Shown piece by piece: positions 23,171 through 31,936 of a stretch of 64,000 nucleotides of DNA; position 1 is the stretch's first letter, and each line of letters starts with the position of its first letter. Made by a program: the position numbers and the translations under genes. Origin of the DNA: Alicyclobacillus fastidiosus (GTDB taxonomy: Bacteria > Bacillota > Bacilli > Alicyclobacillales > Alicyclobacillaceae). The stretch spans positions 62,001-126,000 of the forward strand of contig NZ_CP104068.1 in assembly GCF_026651875.1 (NCBI RefSeq), in the 5' to 3' direction. A model generated the notes under the pieces. The model saw only the letters and a list, made by a program, of their open reading frames with translations, was not told the DNA's origin and did no database searches.

Positions 23171-24298
23171 TTATATCGCAGTCGATGTTTTCATCTGTCG
23201 CTCTGCCTCACATGCGATGGCCCATATAAATCCCAACAATTCTCTAGCTACTGAAGTGATGGCTACATTGTGATGCTTACCTCTAGATACCATCTTCATA
23301 TACTTTCGATGAAGCCTGTCCTGTGCTCGCCAAGCAATGTCCTGAATCTTGGGACTCTGTCCCTCTTGCCGCTTACGAATCTTCCCTTTAATAGCGGGTT
23401 TGTATCGGTAACACCATGCTGCCTCACCGAGAACTCGTCTGAGATGGGCATTCCCAGACTTCGTGATTCTACCTTGCTTTCGAGACACACCACTTGAGTA
23501 CTCAGATGGTACCAATCCAGCATACGCCATCAATTGCTTTGGATTCCGGAATCGACGAAACTCTCCAACCTCAGCGACCAATGATGTTGCGATGACCTCT
23601 GCAACACCCTTCAGTGTTTGCAAAGCTTGAATCACCGGAGCTCTCTCACTTTCCGTTGCCTCCAAGTGTATAGCTGCCTCAAGACGTTTTAGACGCCCCT
23701 CAATCTCGTCTAAGTGATGCAAATACTCCTGGTACACCACTTGTTCTCGGCGATCCGCTCATTTGAGGCCGTCCAACCACCGACGATGCATAGCTCCCCA
23801 AGCACGCAATTTGGTCTCAGGATAACGATTATGCCGGAGAAGAAACTTTGATATCCGATGTCTGGCCCGTGTACGGTCCTCCACCACATCTTCCCGTGCC
23901 CGCACCAAATCCCGTAATGACTCGTTCTCCTCATTTGGAACGAAGACTCCAACTAATTCACCAGCACGGAACAACTGTGCCAATCTCAACGCATCACGCT
24001 TGTCTGTCTTCACCCGATCGCCTTGGCGAACCGGAATGAGTGACGGTGCGACAACGGTACACGGCATGTCCATTGCGTGCAGTAGTCGATACAGTCCATA
24101 GCCTGTCGGCCCAGCTTCGTAGCAAAACTCCAGTTCTACACCATCTGCAGACAGTCTATGTACTAAACTCCTTACAGCTTCCACCGTATGAGGGAACATT
24201 CCGATATATCTCGGTTCACCACGACCCTCGTCTGCTACCGCAACTGCGATGCTTTCCTTAGACACATCCAAACCTACAAACTTTGTGATAGTCTTCAT
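23171..24298 (-). pseudogene. IS110-family transposase with one in-frame stop
   Basis: One continuous frame of 376 codons, broken only by TGA at 23759-23761, between WLDGLK and ADRREQVVYQEYL. A TGG to TGA change (Trp) would explain it. N-terminal domain: KFVGLDVSKESIAVAVADE (Asp), ELEFCYEAGPTGYGLYR (Glu), KTDKRDALRLAQLF (Asp). C-terminal Transposase_20: LQTLKGVAEVIATSLVAEVGEF, LVPSEYSSG with the Ser. Everything else is intact, so the lesion is recent, or readthrough could still give some protein. Confidence 0.85.
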
Positions 24299-24447
24299 AG
24301 TATCGGCTCCCTTCGTATGTGGCTCTGCACTGTGCCCTCAAGTCTCAGTGTAAACCACGATGTGCGAAACGGAGCCGGTGTCGTTCATTATGACTAGTAC
24401 AAAAAGGAAACCATCTATAAATAAGCAATAACACCAACAGCAGCTTG

Positions 24448-25245
24448 CTACTTTACATAATTACGTAGCTTACCTATATTCTCTACTTCCACAGTTACTA
24501 TGTCACCTGACTTCATTGGACAACTGCCAGAAGGTGAACCAGTAGCCAAGACATCACCAGGCTCCAGAGTCATAATCTGTGAAATCCAGCTAATAAGGAA
24601 AGGGATTGAAAGTGACATTTTGTTAGTATTACCCATTTGTACGACACTATCATTTAATGTCGTAACTATTCGTAAATTAGTTGGATCTATACCCGTTACA
24701 ATCCAGGGACCTAACGGACCAAAAGTGTCAAAACCTTTACCGCGTGTAAACTGTGGATCTGTTTTGGTAAGATCTCTTGCAGTTACATCATTAAATATGG
24801 TGCAGCCAAAGACATAGTCTAATGCCTCTTCTTCTTTTATATCTTTGCCACGTTTACCAATAACGAGTGCCACTTCCCCTTCCATTTCTACCTGATTAGT
24901 TAAATCACTTGAGGGAAGAAATATTTCTCCGTTATCTGGAATCAAAGAAGATGTTGGTTTTAAAAACAAAAAAGGTTCTTTGAGATTCGCGATGCCTCCA
25001 GTCTCGGTTGCGTGTCCAGCATACGTCCAGCCGAAGTTAACTATTTTTGAGGGTACTACTGGCTCCAAAATTTTCACATCACTATATTTAGCTCTTACAC
25101 CGTCATATTTTAACTCATTGTTTACAAGTTCAGAAAAATCGCTTGACAGTTGTACAATTTCGTCATCCTCAATAATTCCATAGTGTATAGTACCGTCATT
25201 CCTTTGGTAACGAATTATCTTTTGTGTTTTCTGTAGCACCTTCAT
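24448..25245 (-). CDS. Fumarylacetoacetate hydrolase (FAH) family protein
   Basis: 265 residues. A short N-terminal domain is followed by the FAH fold from about residue 65: KIVNFGWTYAGHATE, LKEPFLFLKPTSSLI, QVEMEGEVALVIGKRGKDI (metal-binding Glu), GCTIFNDVTARDL, KGFDTFGPLGPWIVT, LEPGDVLATGSPSG. Members hydrolyse, decarboxylate or isomerise acylpyruvate-type intermediates of aromatic or sugar-acid breakdown. It is divergent from a LysR gene, next to a chemoreceptor, an MFS carboxylate carrier and a GntR regulator. The exact substrate is unknown. Confidence 0.88.
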   Translation of the reverse strand: MKVLQKTQKIIRYQRNDGTIHYGIIEDDEIVQLSSDFSELVNNELKYDGVRAKYSDVKILEPVVPSKIVNFGWTYAGHATETGGIANLKEPFLFLKPTSSLIPDNGEIFLPSSDLTNQVEMEGEVALVIGKRGKDIKEEEALDYVFGCTIFNDVTARDLTKTDPQFTRGKGFDTFGPLGPWIVTGIDPTNLRIVTTLNDSVVQMGNTNKMSLSIPFLISWISQIMTLEPGDVLATGSPSGSCPMKSGDIVTVEVENIGKLRNYVK

Positions 25246-25339
25246 TACCTCACTTCATAAAAATGGGGCTTTATCCTCCATTTTGAAATAAATCCGACCA
25301 ATTCAAGTCGAACAGCCTACTAATTCCTCAGACTTCACT

Positions 25340-25367
25340 TTACGATACTACAATAGACAAATCGTAA
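25340..25367. promoter_or_regulatory. LysR operator candidate
   Basis: TTACGAT (25340-25346) and ATCGTAA (25361-25367) are perfect inverted arms with 14 bases between. They lie between the divergent FAH and LysR genes, where LysR-type regulators bind. Confidence 0.6.
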
Positions 25368-25437
25368 TGTTAAATTTATTATAATTATATTTTTAATTCC
25401 TGATTAGAATAAGCAAACCTGAAAGGAAGGGCTATCA

Positions 25438-26328
25438 ATGGAGTGGCAGCAACTTGAGTATTTTCAAACTCTAGCCCGTCTACAGCACGTAACTCGTGCA
25501 GCTGAGACTTTATCTATCACTCAGCCAGCTCTAAGCAAATCCATCGCACGACTGGAAGAAGATATTGGTGCTCCACTGTTTGAACGGAGGGGGCGTAGTA
25601 TTAAAATAAACCGATATGGGCAGATTTTTTTGAGTCACGTGGATCGCATTTTGAAGGAGTTTGATAGAGCAAACAAGGAGATTCATGATTTGATACATCC
25701 CGAGCATGGAGAGGTAGCAATTGGGTTCACGCATACGCTGAGCGGTTTGATTCCTGACTTAATAAGTGCTTTTCGGGTTCAATTTCCTATGATCAGACTT
25801 CAGTTAAACCAAAATTACAGTTATCCATTGCTGGACAAGTTGTTCTCAGGTGATTTGGACATTTGTTTGATTCCTGAGCCAGCTGAACCACAAATTCCAA
25901 TTCAGTGGATGCCACTTTGGACGGAAGAACTTTATATTACTCTGTCGGCAGACCATCCTTTGGCCGGGGCTGAAAGTATCCAATTGGACGAAATTATAAA
26001 CGAATCGTTTATCTTTTTTAAGACGGGGTTTACGATACGCGAGACCACGGATCGGTTATTTCATCAGACAGGAGTCAGCCCCAATGTTGCGTTTGAAGGA
26101 GAGGAAGTTACGACAGTGGCAGGTTTGGTCGCTGCTGGACTAGGCGTATCCATACTCCCCGATACAGGCTTGGATAATCGCAAAATTGTTCAGATTAGAC
26201 TCAGTGAACCAAGGTGTCAACGGGTGATTGGGATGGCTTCAATTGAAGGGCAGTATGAATCGCCAGTTACCTCACGCTTTAAGAAGTTTGTAAGTGAACA
26301 ATATGCTCCTAGAATGGAAAAGGTCTAA
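25438..26328 (+). CDS. LysR-family transcriptional regulator
   Basis: 296 residues. The N-terminal winged HTH (FQTLARLQHVTRAAETLSITQPALSKSIARLEEDIGAPLFER) is the standard LysR signature. An effector-binding domain follows from about residue 90 (GEVAIGFTHTLSGLIPDLISAF). AAGGAAGGG precedes the ATG. It is divergent from the FAH gene, which it probably activates in response to a pathway intermediate. Confidence 0.93.
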   Translation: MEWQQLEYFQTLARLQHVTRAAETLSITQPALSKSIARLEEDIGAPLFERRGRSIKINRYGQIFLSHVDRILKEFDRANKEIHDLIHPEHGEVAIGFTHTLSGLIPDLISAFRVQFPMIRLQLNQNYSYPLLDKLFSGDLDICLIPEPAEPQIPIQWMPLWTEELYITLSADHPLAGAESIQLDEIINESFIFFKTGFTIRETTDRLFHQTGVSPNVAFEGEEVTTVAGLVAAGLGVSILPDTGLDNRKIVQIRLSEPRCQRVIGMASIEGQYESPVTSRFKKFVSEQYAPRMEKV

Positions 26329-26485
26329 GCTGGATTTAGTCCGTTTTTCTAATAACGATTTTTCCAATTTGGTACTTATACTGCTAAGAGAAAGCAAACC
26401 CGCTGGACTTTATGACCCAGTTAGTATTGTTCAGTATTTTCGCTATACGACTTTATTTTCCATGAACACTGTAACAACTAGAGCG

Positions 26486-26518
26486 AAGAAAAAAAGACCT
26501 CCACAAACCGTGGAGGTC
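26486..26518 (-). terminator. Terminator of chemoreceptor gene
   Basis: GACCTCCAC pairs with GTGGAGGTC around five bases and on the minus strand is followed by a run of T. It lies just after the chemoreceptor stop codon. Confidence 0.85.
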
Positions 26519-26536
26519 AAGACGAATTGACGCAGG

Positions 26537-28309
26537 TTACATCTTGAAGCGACTAATAACATGTTGTAACTCTTCAGCCATCTGGCTGAGTGAATTTGCT
26601 GATGCAGCAATTTCCTCAATGGATGCTAACTGTTCTTGTGAAGCGGCAGAAACAGTTTCTACACCAGTTGTAGTCGTGGCAGTTACATGGGATACATCTT
26701 GAATCACATTGTGCAGATTCGTTGTGCCTTCAAGCATCCTTGAAACGGAAATAGACACTTCTTGAATTTGATTTGCAACGCTATCCACCGAGGACTTAAT
26801 ACCTTCGAAGGTGTGTCCCGCTGTATCTACTGTATCTAATCCAGAAGATACTTCCTGTTTAGCGATTTCCATCGACTCTACAGCATCTTTCGCTTCATAT
26901 TGGATGCCGCCAATTATTTCAGAAATATGCTGGGTTGCACGTGCGGATTGCTCAGCCAGCTTACGTACCTCGGACGCAACAACAGCGAATCCACGACCAC
27001 TTTCACCGGCGCGGGCTGCTTCAATAGCTGCATTTAAAGATAATAGGTTGGTTTGACTAGAAATTTGTTCAATTGTTTCTACGATTTTTCCGATTTCGCT
27101 GGAACGTTCCCCTAGGTTTAAAACGACACCAGATAAATTGTTCATAGCCGTTTCAATCGAATTCATTTTCTCAATAGCCAACTGAATTGTTTGGTTACCT
27201 TCGTCTGCTGCTTGTGAGGCTTGTGCAGCAGATTGGGAAACATCTTCAGCGTTCTTTGCTACCACGTTCATTCCATTTGTTAAGTCTCCAATTGTCTTTA
27301 CTGTTTCCTCAACGCTTCGACCTTGATTCTCTGCGCCAACTGCCACTTCTTGAATGGTTGAAGTAACCTGTTCAATTGCCTTACTGTTTTCGTCAGTACT
27401 AGCGGATAGTTCTTCTGACGATGCCGCAAGTTGGTCCGACATCATACTAACCTTAGAAATAACTTCCTTAAGACTCGTTGTCATCAAATTAAAACCTCGA
27501 GCTAGGACTCCAATTTCATCTCGATTTTTAAAATGAAGAGGTTCAATACCTAAATCACCTTGTGCAACTTTCTCAACTTGCGTCGCCATTTGCTTAATTG
27601 GACGAGACAGTCTATTTGCAAAGAGAACGATAATAACTGCACCTAAAATAAGCGAAATGACGAGAGTAATGAGCATATTTGTTAAGACGTGGTTCGCACC
27701 ACTGTTAAAATCACTTGTATAGGAACCGACCGCGATCACCCACCCCCAGGCAGGTGCCATATCTGAGTAGACAATTTTCTGAGATAGCTGTTTTGGGTTA
27801 TTCGGTAAGGGCCATTGGTAGGTCGTAAAGCCACCACCAGATTGAGCTGCTTTTATCACCGCTTGAATCATGTAAAAACCATTCGCATCTTTGGAATTCC
27901 AAATATTTTTTCCTTCTGAGGTTGGACTCGCTAGCGAATCACCTTTGGTATTCAGAATGTAGAAGAAACCACGATGATTACCGATATTGTAGTCTGGATT
28001 GATAGGACGCATGCCGTTCGATTGAACAGGGCCAAGAACCATTCTCTTTACTTGTTCTTGGGCTGACGCAAGAGAAATTTGACCAGCTTGAACTTCGCTG
28101 TTCAAAATACTGATAGTGTTGTTTACTAGTTTTACGTCGTTTTGAAGTGCAATTTTGCTGGATGAATTTAATTGGTTGTGCGCAACGTTATACGATATGA
28201 TTCCAACCACTAAACTAGGAACTACTAGCATTAGAAGAGCAATACTCATTAGTTTTGTTCTGATACTAAACAAGGTATTTGTTGATTTTCTTTCGTTTTC
28301 AATTTGCAA
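26537..28309 (-). CDS. Methyl-accepting chemotaxis protein with Cache domain
   Basis: About 590 residues. The first membrane helix (LMSIALLMLVVPSLVVGIISY) is followed by an extracellular Cache-type sensor at about residues 50-205 (GFFYILNTKGDSLASP, WGWVIAVGSYTSDF), a second helix (MLITLVISLILGAVIIVLFA), HAMP, and a long signalling coiled coil with the hairpin EQISSQTNLLSLNAAIEAARAGESGRGFAVVASEVRKLAEQS. Such receptors steer swimming toward small carboxylates or amino acids. I prefer TTG 28309, with GGAGG seven bases upstream, over the ATG at 28330. It may sense the substrate of the neighbouring pathway. Confidence 0.93.
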   Translation of the reverse strand: MQIENERKSTNTLFSIRTKLMSIALLMLVVPSLVVGIISYNVAHNQLNSSSKIALQNDVKLVNNTISILNSEVQAGQISLASAQEQVKRMVLGPVQSNGMRPINPDYNIGNHRGFFYILNTKGDSLASPTSEGKNIWNSKDANGFYMIQAVIKAAQSGGGFTTYQWPLPNNPKQLSQKIVYSDMAPAWGWVIAVGSYTSDFNSGANHVLTNMLITLVISLILGAVIIVLFANRLSRPIKQMATQVEKVAQGDLGIEPLHFKNRDEIGVLARGFNLMTTSLKEVISKVSMMSDQLAASSEELSASTDENSKAIEQVTSTIQEVAVGAENQGRSVEETVKTIGDLTNGMNVVAKNAEDVSQSAAQASQAADEGNQTIQLAIEKMNSIETAMNNLSGVVLNLGERSSEIGKIVETIEQISSQTNLLSLNAAIEAARAGESGRGFAVVASEVRKLAEQSARATQHISEIIGGIQYEAKDAVESMEIAKQEVSSGLDTVDTAGHTFEGIKSSVDSVANQIQEVSISVSRMLEGTTNLHNVIQDVSHVTATTTTGVETVSAASQEQLASIEEIAASANSLSQMAEELQHVISRFKM

Positions 28310-28404
28310 ACTAGTTTCCTCCCTTACCATTATTTAAAAACCATTTCATGTTAATGAAATACTATTGTTACATCAACTAAATTTTTTAAGGGAATCTTTC
28401 ACAT

Positions 28405-28439
28405 GCAAACTAGCGACGAGCAATAAGTCGCTAGTTTGC
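28405..28439. other. Perfect stem-loop after MFS gene
   Basis: GCAAACTAGCGAC (28405-28417) pairs with GTCGCTAGTTTGC (28427-28439), 13 bp. It is just downstream of the MFS gene. The T run is poor, so it may stabilise the 3' end or act as a weak terminator. Confidence 0.6.
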
Positions 28440-28452
28440 CAACATATTTATC

Positions 28453-29751
28453 TCAGTTTTCACTCGTGATAATCGTACCTTTAGTCTCGCGTAGTGTGTA
28501 TACGAGAATACCTGCTAAAAAGAAAGTTAAAGATGCGATACTAATGGTTAATGAGAAGCCAATAATTTTAATAAGATGTGGGGCTGCTAGAATTCCGAAG
28601 ATTGCCCCGACACGACCAAAATTGAAGCAAAATCCACTGGCTGTAGAGCGAATATTAGTTGGGAATAGTTCTGAATACCACGCGCCAAATCCACTAAAGT
28701 AGCCCGTACCAAAACCAACCAATGCAGAGACAAGACCCATTGTAAATACATTCCCACCGTCTAATACCAATTTTCCATTGGTCAGTGGCATATGACTCGC
28801 AGTAAACGTAAAAACAGGCACCATAATTACCATGAAAAAGAAGAACAAGGAAAAGCTATGACGGCGTCCAATTTTTTCTGCCAGAACACCGTATACGAGA
28901 TAGCCGACTATTCCACCAATACCTGTCCAGACAAGAAATATTGGTGCTTGTCCAATGTTGATATGCAAGATACTTTGTAAGTAGGTTGGAGCAAAAGTGA
29001 TAATCATCCAATAACCAATCATCGTGAAAATCGATATTATTAATGCAAATAGTGTTTGACGAAGGTATTGGGGTTTGAAAATTTCAAGCGGGTTTTGACT
29101 CTTTGCATTTTTACGGATAGAGCTTTTATTTGCGATCCATATATGTGATTCTTTCACAAAGAAGATACAATACACGAATACAATCAGTGCTGGAATACTT
29201 GAAATATAAAAGAGATCTCTCCAAGCTTCAGGGCTATGATTCGCCCCTAGAATGTTCCAAGCGAAAATAGCCGCCAATAAATTTCCACCTGACCATCCAG
29301 TTTGTAAGATAGCTAATGCTTTAGCACGGCCTTCCGGTTTCCAAACCTCTGAAACTAAACTCGCTGCACCTGACCAGAGTCCACCGACAGCAATCCCGAC
29401 AATAAATCGGTATAAGTTTAATTCACCTAATGAATGTGAGCTTCCACATAGCAAAGTACCCACACCGTATATAAACACAGAAATTAGAATTGTAGGCTTA
29501 CGACCTATATAATCCGCTATGTTACCGAGTAGGTATCCTCCGATCCCTGTAGCTAGGAGAAACCATGCCATAGTACCTACAACGTTTGCCAATGTCGTAT
29601 GGAATGAATGAGCAATTGCCAACATCACAAAACTAAAAACACCTGAATCCATGGCATCGAATAGCCAAGCACCCCATGCGCCACCCAAAATTGCATATGC
29701 TCTACCCGAGGTTTTGGCAGAAGAACTTTCAATGCTCATTGAAATCGCCAT
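28453..29751 (-). CDS. MFS transporter, carboxylate/aromatic acid symporter type
   Basis: 432 residues, twelve predicted helices. The motif between helices 2 and 3 is GNIADYIGRKPTILIS, with a matching one in the second half (GVLAEKIGRRHSF). RFIVGIAVGGLWSGAASLVSEVWKPEGRA resembles the sugar/aromatic-acid symporter branch (AAHS/sialate type). AAGGGGAG precedes the ATG. It is cotranscribed with or next to the chemoreceptor and probably imports the substrate degraded by the FAH enzyme. Confidence 0.88.
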   Translation of the reverse strand: MAISMSIESSSAKTSGRAYAILGGAWGAWLFDAMDSGVFSFVMLAIAHSFHTTLANVVGTMAWFLLATGIGGYLLGNIADYIGRKPTILISVFIYGVGTLLCGSSHSLGELNLYRFIVGIAVGGLWSGAASLVSEVWKPEGRAKALAILQTGWSGGNLLAAIFAWNILGANHSPEAWRDLFYISSIPALIVFVYCIFFVKESHIWIANKSSIRKNAKSQNPLEIFKPQYLRQTLFALIISIFTMIGYWMIITFAPTYLQSILHINIGQAPIFLVWTGIGGIVGYLVYGVLAEKIGRRHSFSLFFFFMVIMVPVFTFTASHMPLTNGKLVLDGGNVFTMGLVSALVGFGTGYFSGFGAWYSELFPTNIRSTASGFCFNFGRVGAIFGILAAPHLIKIIGFSLTISIASLTFFLAGILVYTLRETKGTIITSEN

Positions 29752-29873
29752 ATATTATCAACTCCCCTTACCGGCAATTTCCCATGACGTTATTGGGCTG
29801 TCTGTTCAAGATACAACTTGATTCTAGTGAGGTGGATAATTGATAAATGTCACCATTTATCGGGTTAATTTTT

Positions 29874-30503
29874 TTATACATTTGCCCCCACTACCGACAA
29901 ACGACTTAATACTTTTTGGTGGTTTTCTAATAGATGTTGTTTCATTATTGATTCCGCCAGATCCTCATCTCCATTAAAGATGGCCTCATAAATTAAATCG
30001 TGTTCATGAGCGAGTTCTGGTCGATTTCTTACAATATCCTGGCGACATATCATAATGATGGCTTGTAGGCGTTCAATCTGTTGAGCGATATAAGTGTTTC
30101 CACAAGCTCGAACAATTGTATTGTGAAACTCCGTGTGCGCTTTCATAGCTGTCCCAAAGTCACTGTCTTTAGCGCTAACTAAGAGTTCCTTTAACCTACT
30201 TTTCTCTTCTGTACTCATGATGGTAGCTGCTTTTTTGGCTGCATAACTCTCCAGAAGAATACGAACTTCGTAACATTCGTTAATTTCTTGAAGAGTCGGT
30301 TCGATAACACATTTATTACGAAGTAAGCCTTCATGCTCTAGTTTTAAGATTGATTCTCGAACCGGCGTTCGACTAACACCCATTTGTTCAGAAATCTTAT
30401 CTTCAGATAAGCGTGTGCCTGCAGGTAACGTCCCTTCGATAATTTGGTTGAACAAATAATCGTAAACTTGCTGATTAACTGGTTTTGGCTTCGTGATTTT
30501 CAA
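29874..30503 (-). CDS. GntR-family regulator with FCD domain
   Basis: 209 residues. The N-terminal winged HTH (VYDYLFNQIIEGTLPAGTRLSEDKISEQMGVSRTPVRESILKLEHEGLL) is the FadR-type signature. The C-terminal FCD helical domain (FHNTIVRACGN..., EHDLIYEAIFNGDEDLAESIMKQHLLEN) with metal-binding His residues senses a small carboxylate. Start TTG with AAGGGGGG upstream. Palindromic sequences upstream at 30557-30610 are likely its operator. Confidence 0.92.
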   Translation of the reverse strand: MKITKPKPVNQQVYDYLFNQIIEGTLPAGTRLSEDKISEQMGVSRTPVRESILKLEHEGLLRNKCVIEPTLQEINECYEVRILLESYAAKKAATIMSTEEKSRLKELLVSAKDSDFGTAMKAHTEFHNTIVRACGNTYIAQQIERLQAIIMICRQDIVRNRPELAHEHDLIYEAIFNGDEDLAESIMKQHLLENHQKVLSRLSVVGANV

Positions 30504-30556
30504 TATTGTCCCCCCTTATATGTTTGTTTAGCAGTTTAGCAGTTAATCATGTTCTG

Positions 30557-30610
30557 TATACCGTATACGGAATATCATATGTTGCATGCCGTATGTGATA
30601 TATAGTATAT
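30557..30610. promoter_or_regulatory. GntR operator candidates
   Basis: CCGTATACGG at 30561-30570 is a perfect palindrome followed by AATATCATATG. A related sequence (CCGTATGTGATATATAG) begins at 30589. TATAC-type palindromes are usual for FadR/FCD regulators, and the site is just upstream of the regulator gene. Confidence 0.5.
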
Positions 30611-30721
30611 TATGACATGTAAGTGCTTGCAATATTTAATTGATTGATAAGATTTGTGACGTTTAATCTTAATTTATTTTTGAACGCTGCTTATCTCTTT
30701 GAATAGGAAAGAGGAGTGAAA

Positions 30722-30867
30722 TTTTCCTTAGATACATCCAAACCTACAAACTTTGTGATAGTCTTCATAGTAAGGCTCCTTTCGTATGTGGCTCTGCACT
30801 GGTTTCTCAAGATTCAGTGTAATCCAAGACCTACGAAATGGGGCCGGTGTCGTTCATTATGACTAGT
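30722..30867 (-). mobile_element. Solo 5' end of the IS1111-like element
   Basis: About 146 bases, about 90 percent identical to 24253-24398. It includes the first 15 or so codons of the transposase and the 5' end, ending in the same ATGACTAGT. The rest of the element is absent. Confidence 0.85.
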
Positions 30868-30885
30868 TGAAGATGGAGAGCAGAT

Positions 30886-30915
30886 AAAAAATCCCCCCTG
30901 CAAGACGCAAAGGGG
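30886..30915 (-). terminator. Terminator of DoxX gene
   Basis: On the minus strand CCCCTTTGCGTCTTGCAGGGG is followed by GATTTTTT. It lies just after the DoxX-like gene. Confidence 0.75.
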
Positions 30916-30964
30916 ACTGGTTTTCACTTTATAGTCAGTTTTAGCATGGTATTAGCACTGGCAA

Positions 30965-31495
30965 TCAGGCAGCATTGTCCTCAACTTCTGCTTCTAATCG
31001 TGTCCTTGAGTGTCTGACAGTTGAGTAGAAACCGAACGCGAAGCAGACTTCAATCAAAAATAACAACCAATCGACCGATATCCCTTCCTGAAAAGCGTTA
31101 GCAGCGTTTACAAATAGGGTATCGCCACCCATAAGTGCATAATTTAAACTCATAAATGCAGCTACCACGCTTGCAATCAGTCCAAGAACTGCCCATCCAC
31201 GCCGTATATGGTGTGTTCGAAACATTTGAACGGCAAGGGCTACAAAACTCACGCCAACAAAGACTTCTCCAAGCGGTACCAATATCCCAAATAAATGCAC
31301 GTTGGGTACTCCGACGTTTTTCATCAAATTTGCGTAAGGATGGAATTGGATTCCCGAGATTGACTGGCTCATTTGTTGCTGTAGATTTTTGTAATAATCG
31401 GGAACCACTAATTTGTTTACGAAAGAGACCAACCATTCGTAGGCAACAATCAACATCAATACTGGTAACAGGACATTACGTGTACTTTGTTTCAT
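30965..31495 (-). CDS. DoxX/DoxD-like membrane protein
   Basis: 176 residues with four membrane helices (VLLPVLMLIVAYEWLVSFVNKLV; PLGEVFVGVSFVALAVQMF; GWAVLGLIASVVAAFMSLNYALMG; WLLFLIEVCFAFGFYS). The pattern fits the DoxX superfamily, which includes the small subunit of thiosulfate:quinone oxidoreductase of acidophiles; the enzyme role is not shown here. GGGAGGT precedes the ATG. A broken paralogue lies at 40995-41240. Confidence 0.75.
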   Translation of the reverse strand: MKQSTRNVLLPVLMLIVAYEWLVSFVNKLVVPDYYKNLQQQMSQSISGIQFHPYANLMKNVGVPNVHLFGILVPLGEVFVGVSFVALAVQMFRTHHIRRGWAVLGLIASVVAAFMSLNYALMGGDTLFVNAANAFQEGISVDWLLFLIEVCFAFGFYSTVRHSRTRLEAEVEDNAA

Positions 31496-31811
31496 AGTAC
31501 CTCCCGAACTTTGATTTTGCTGATTCCGCTTCTTGCCTTCGTCAGAATCAGTTTAGGAATGACACAATGTTTAGTATGCTGGTGCTGTATTAAATTCATG
31601 TGAAGCTGGGCTGAAAATCTCCTGAAACTTGTGGACACCTCATTGATCTGTGATAAGTCTTTGCGTTTAGACATGTGGTTTGAAATATCACCCGATTTGG
31701 TTGGGCGTTATTCTGCATAACTGCCCTTTTGTTCAACAAGATCAACGCCTAAGTTCTGCATAACTATCCAATAAACCTCTCCTTATTCTTTCCAATTTGT
31801 TGCAACGAAAA
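31496..31811. other. Intergenic region, no gene seen
   Basis: One frame of about 60 codons on the minus strand upstream of DoxX resembles nothing and lacks a ribosome site. Confidence 0.4.
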
Positions 31812-31837
31812 AGGCATCCGTGTCTCGGACGGATGCC
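31812..31837. other. Hairpin GGCATCCGT
   Basis: GGCATCCGTGTCTCGGACGGATGCC folds into a near-perfect stem beside the 20-bp repeat array. It may be a terminator or part of the element end. Confidence 0.5.
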
Positions 31838-31843
31838 ATTCTT

Positions 31844-31909
31844 GTTACCGACTTTATTTGCCGGTTACCAACTATATTCACCAGTTACCAACTTTATTCA
31901 CGATCTACA
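31844..31909. repeat. Array of three 20-bp repeats, candidate Tn7-like transposon end
   Basis: Three direct repeats with an exact 20-base period start at 31844, 31864 and 31884 (GTTACC-(G/A)ACT(T/A)TATT pattern). On the complementary strand the outer end reads TGTAGATCGTGAATAAAG, close to the TGATC-CG-AAATAAAG ends of the element at 46661-48835. It would be a solo right end of a related element. Confidence 0.5.
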
Positions 31910-31936
31910 TAAGTTTTAGGTTGGCACATTATAGTA

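Larger units (their letters stand above)
22886..24398 (-). mobile_element. IS110-family element, IS1111-like subgroup
   Basis: The 5' end is fixed by a second, partial copy: 24253-24398 is repeated at 30722-30867 with both copies ending ATGACTAGT. The 3' end near 22886 is inferred from a subterminal inverted repeat (ATGAACGATACCG at 22897 against the complement of CGGTGTCGTTCAT near 24377). Subterminal repeats and a long 3' non-coding end (about 280 bases) are typical of the IS1111 subgroup. The transposase has a nonsense codon. Confidence 0.75.

Noticed and set aside
22898..23254. 118-codon plus-strand ORF
   Set aside because: It lies in the non-coding end of the IS element, which looks like structured RNA, and runs into the transposase complement.
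31492..31674. 60-codon ORF upstream of DoxX
   Set aside because: No family likeness; the strong ribosome site of DoxX lies inside its end.
31844..31909. CRISPR-like array
   Set aside because: The 20-base units are contiguous with no unique spacers and resemble a transposon end.
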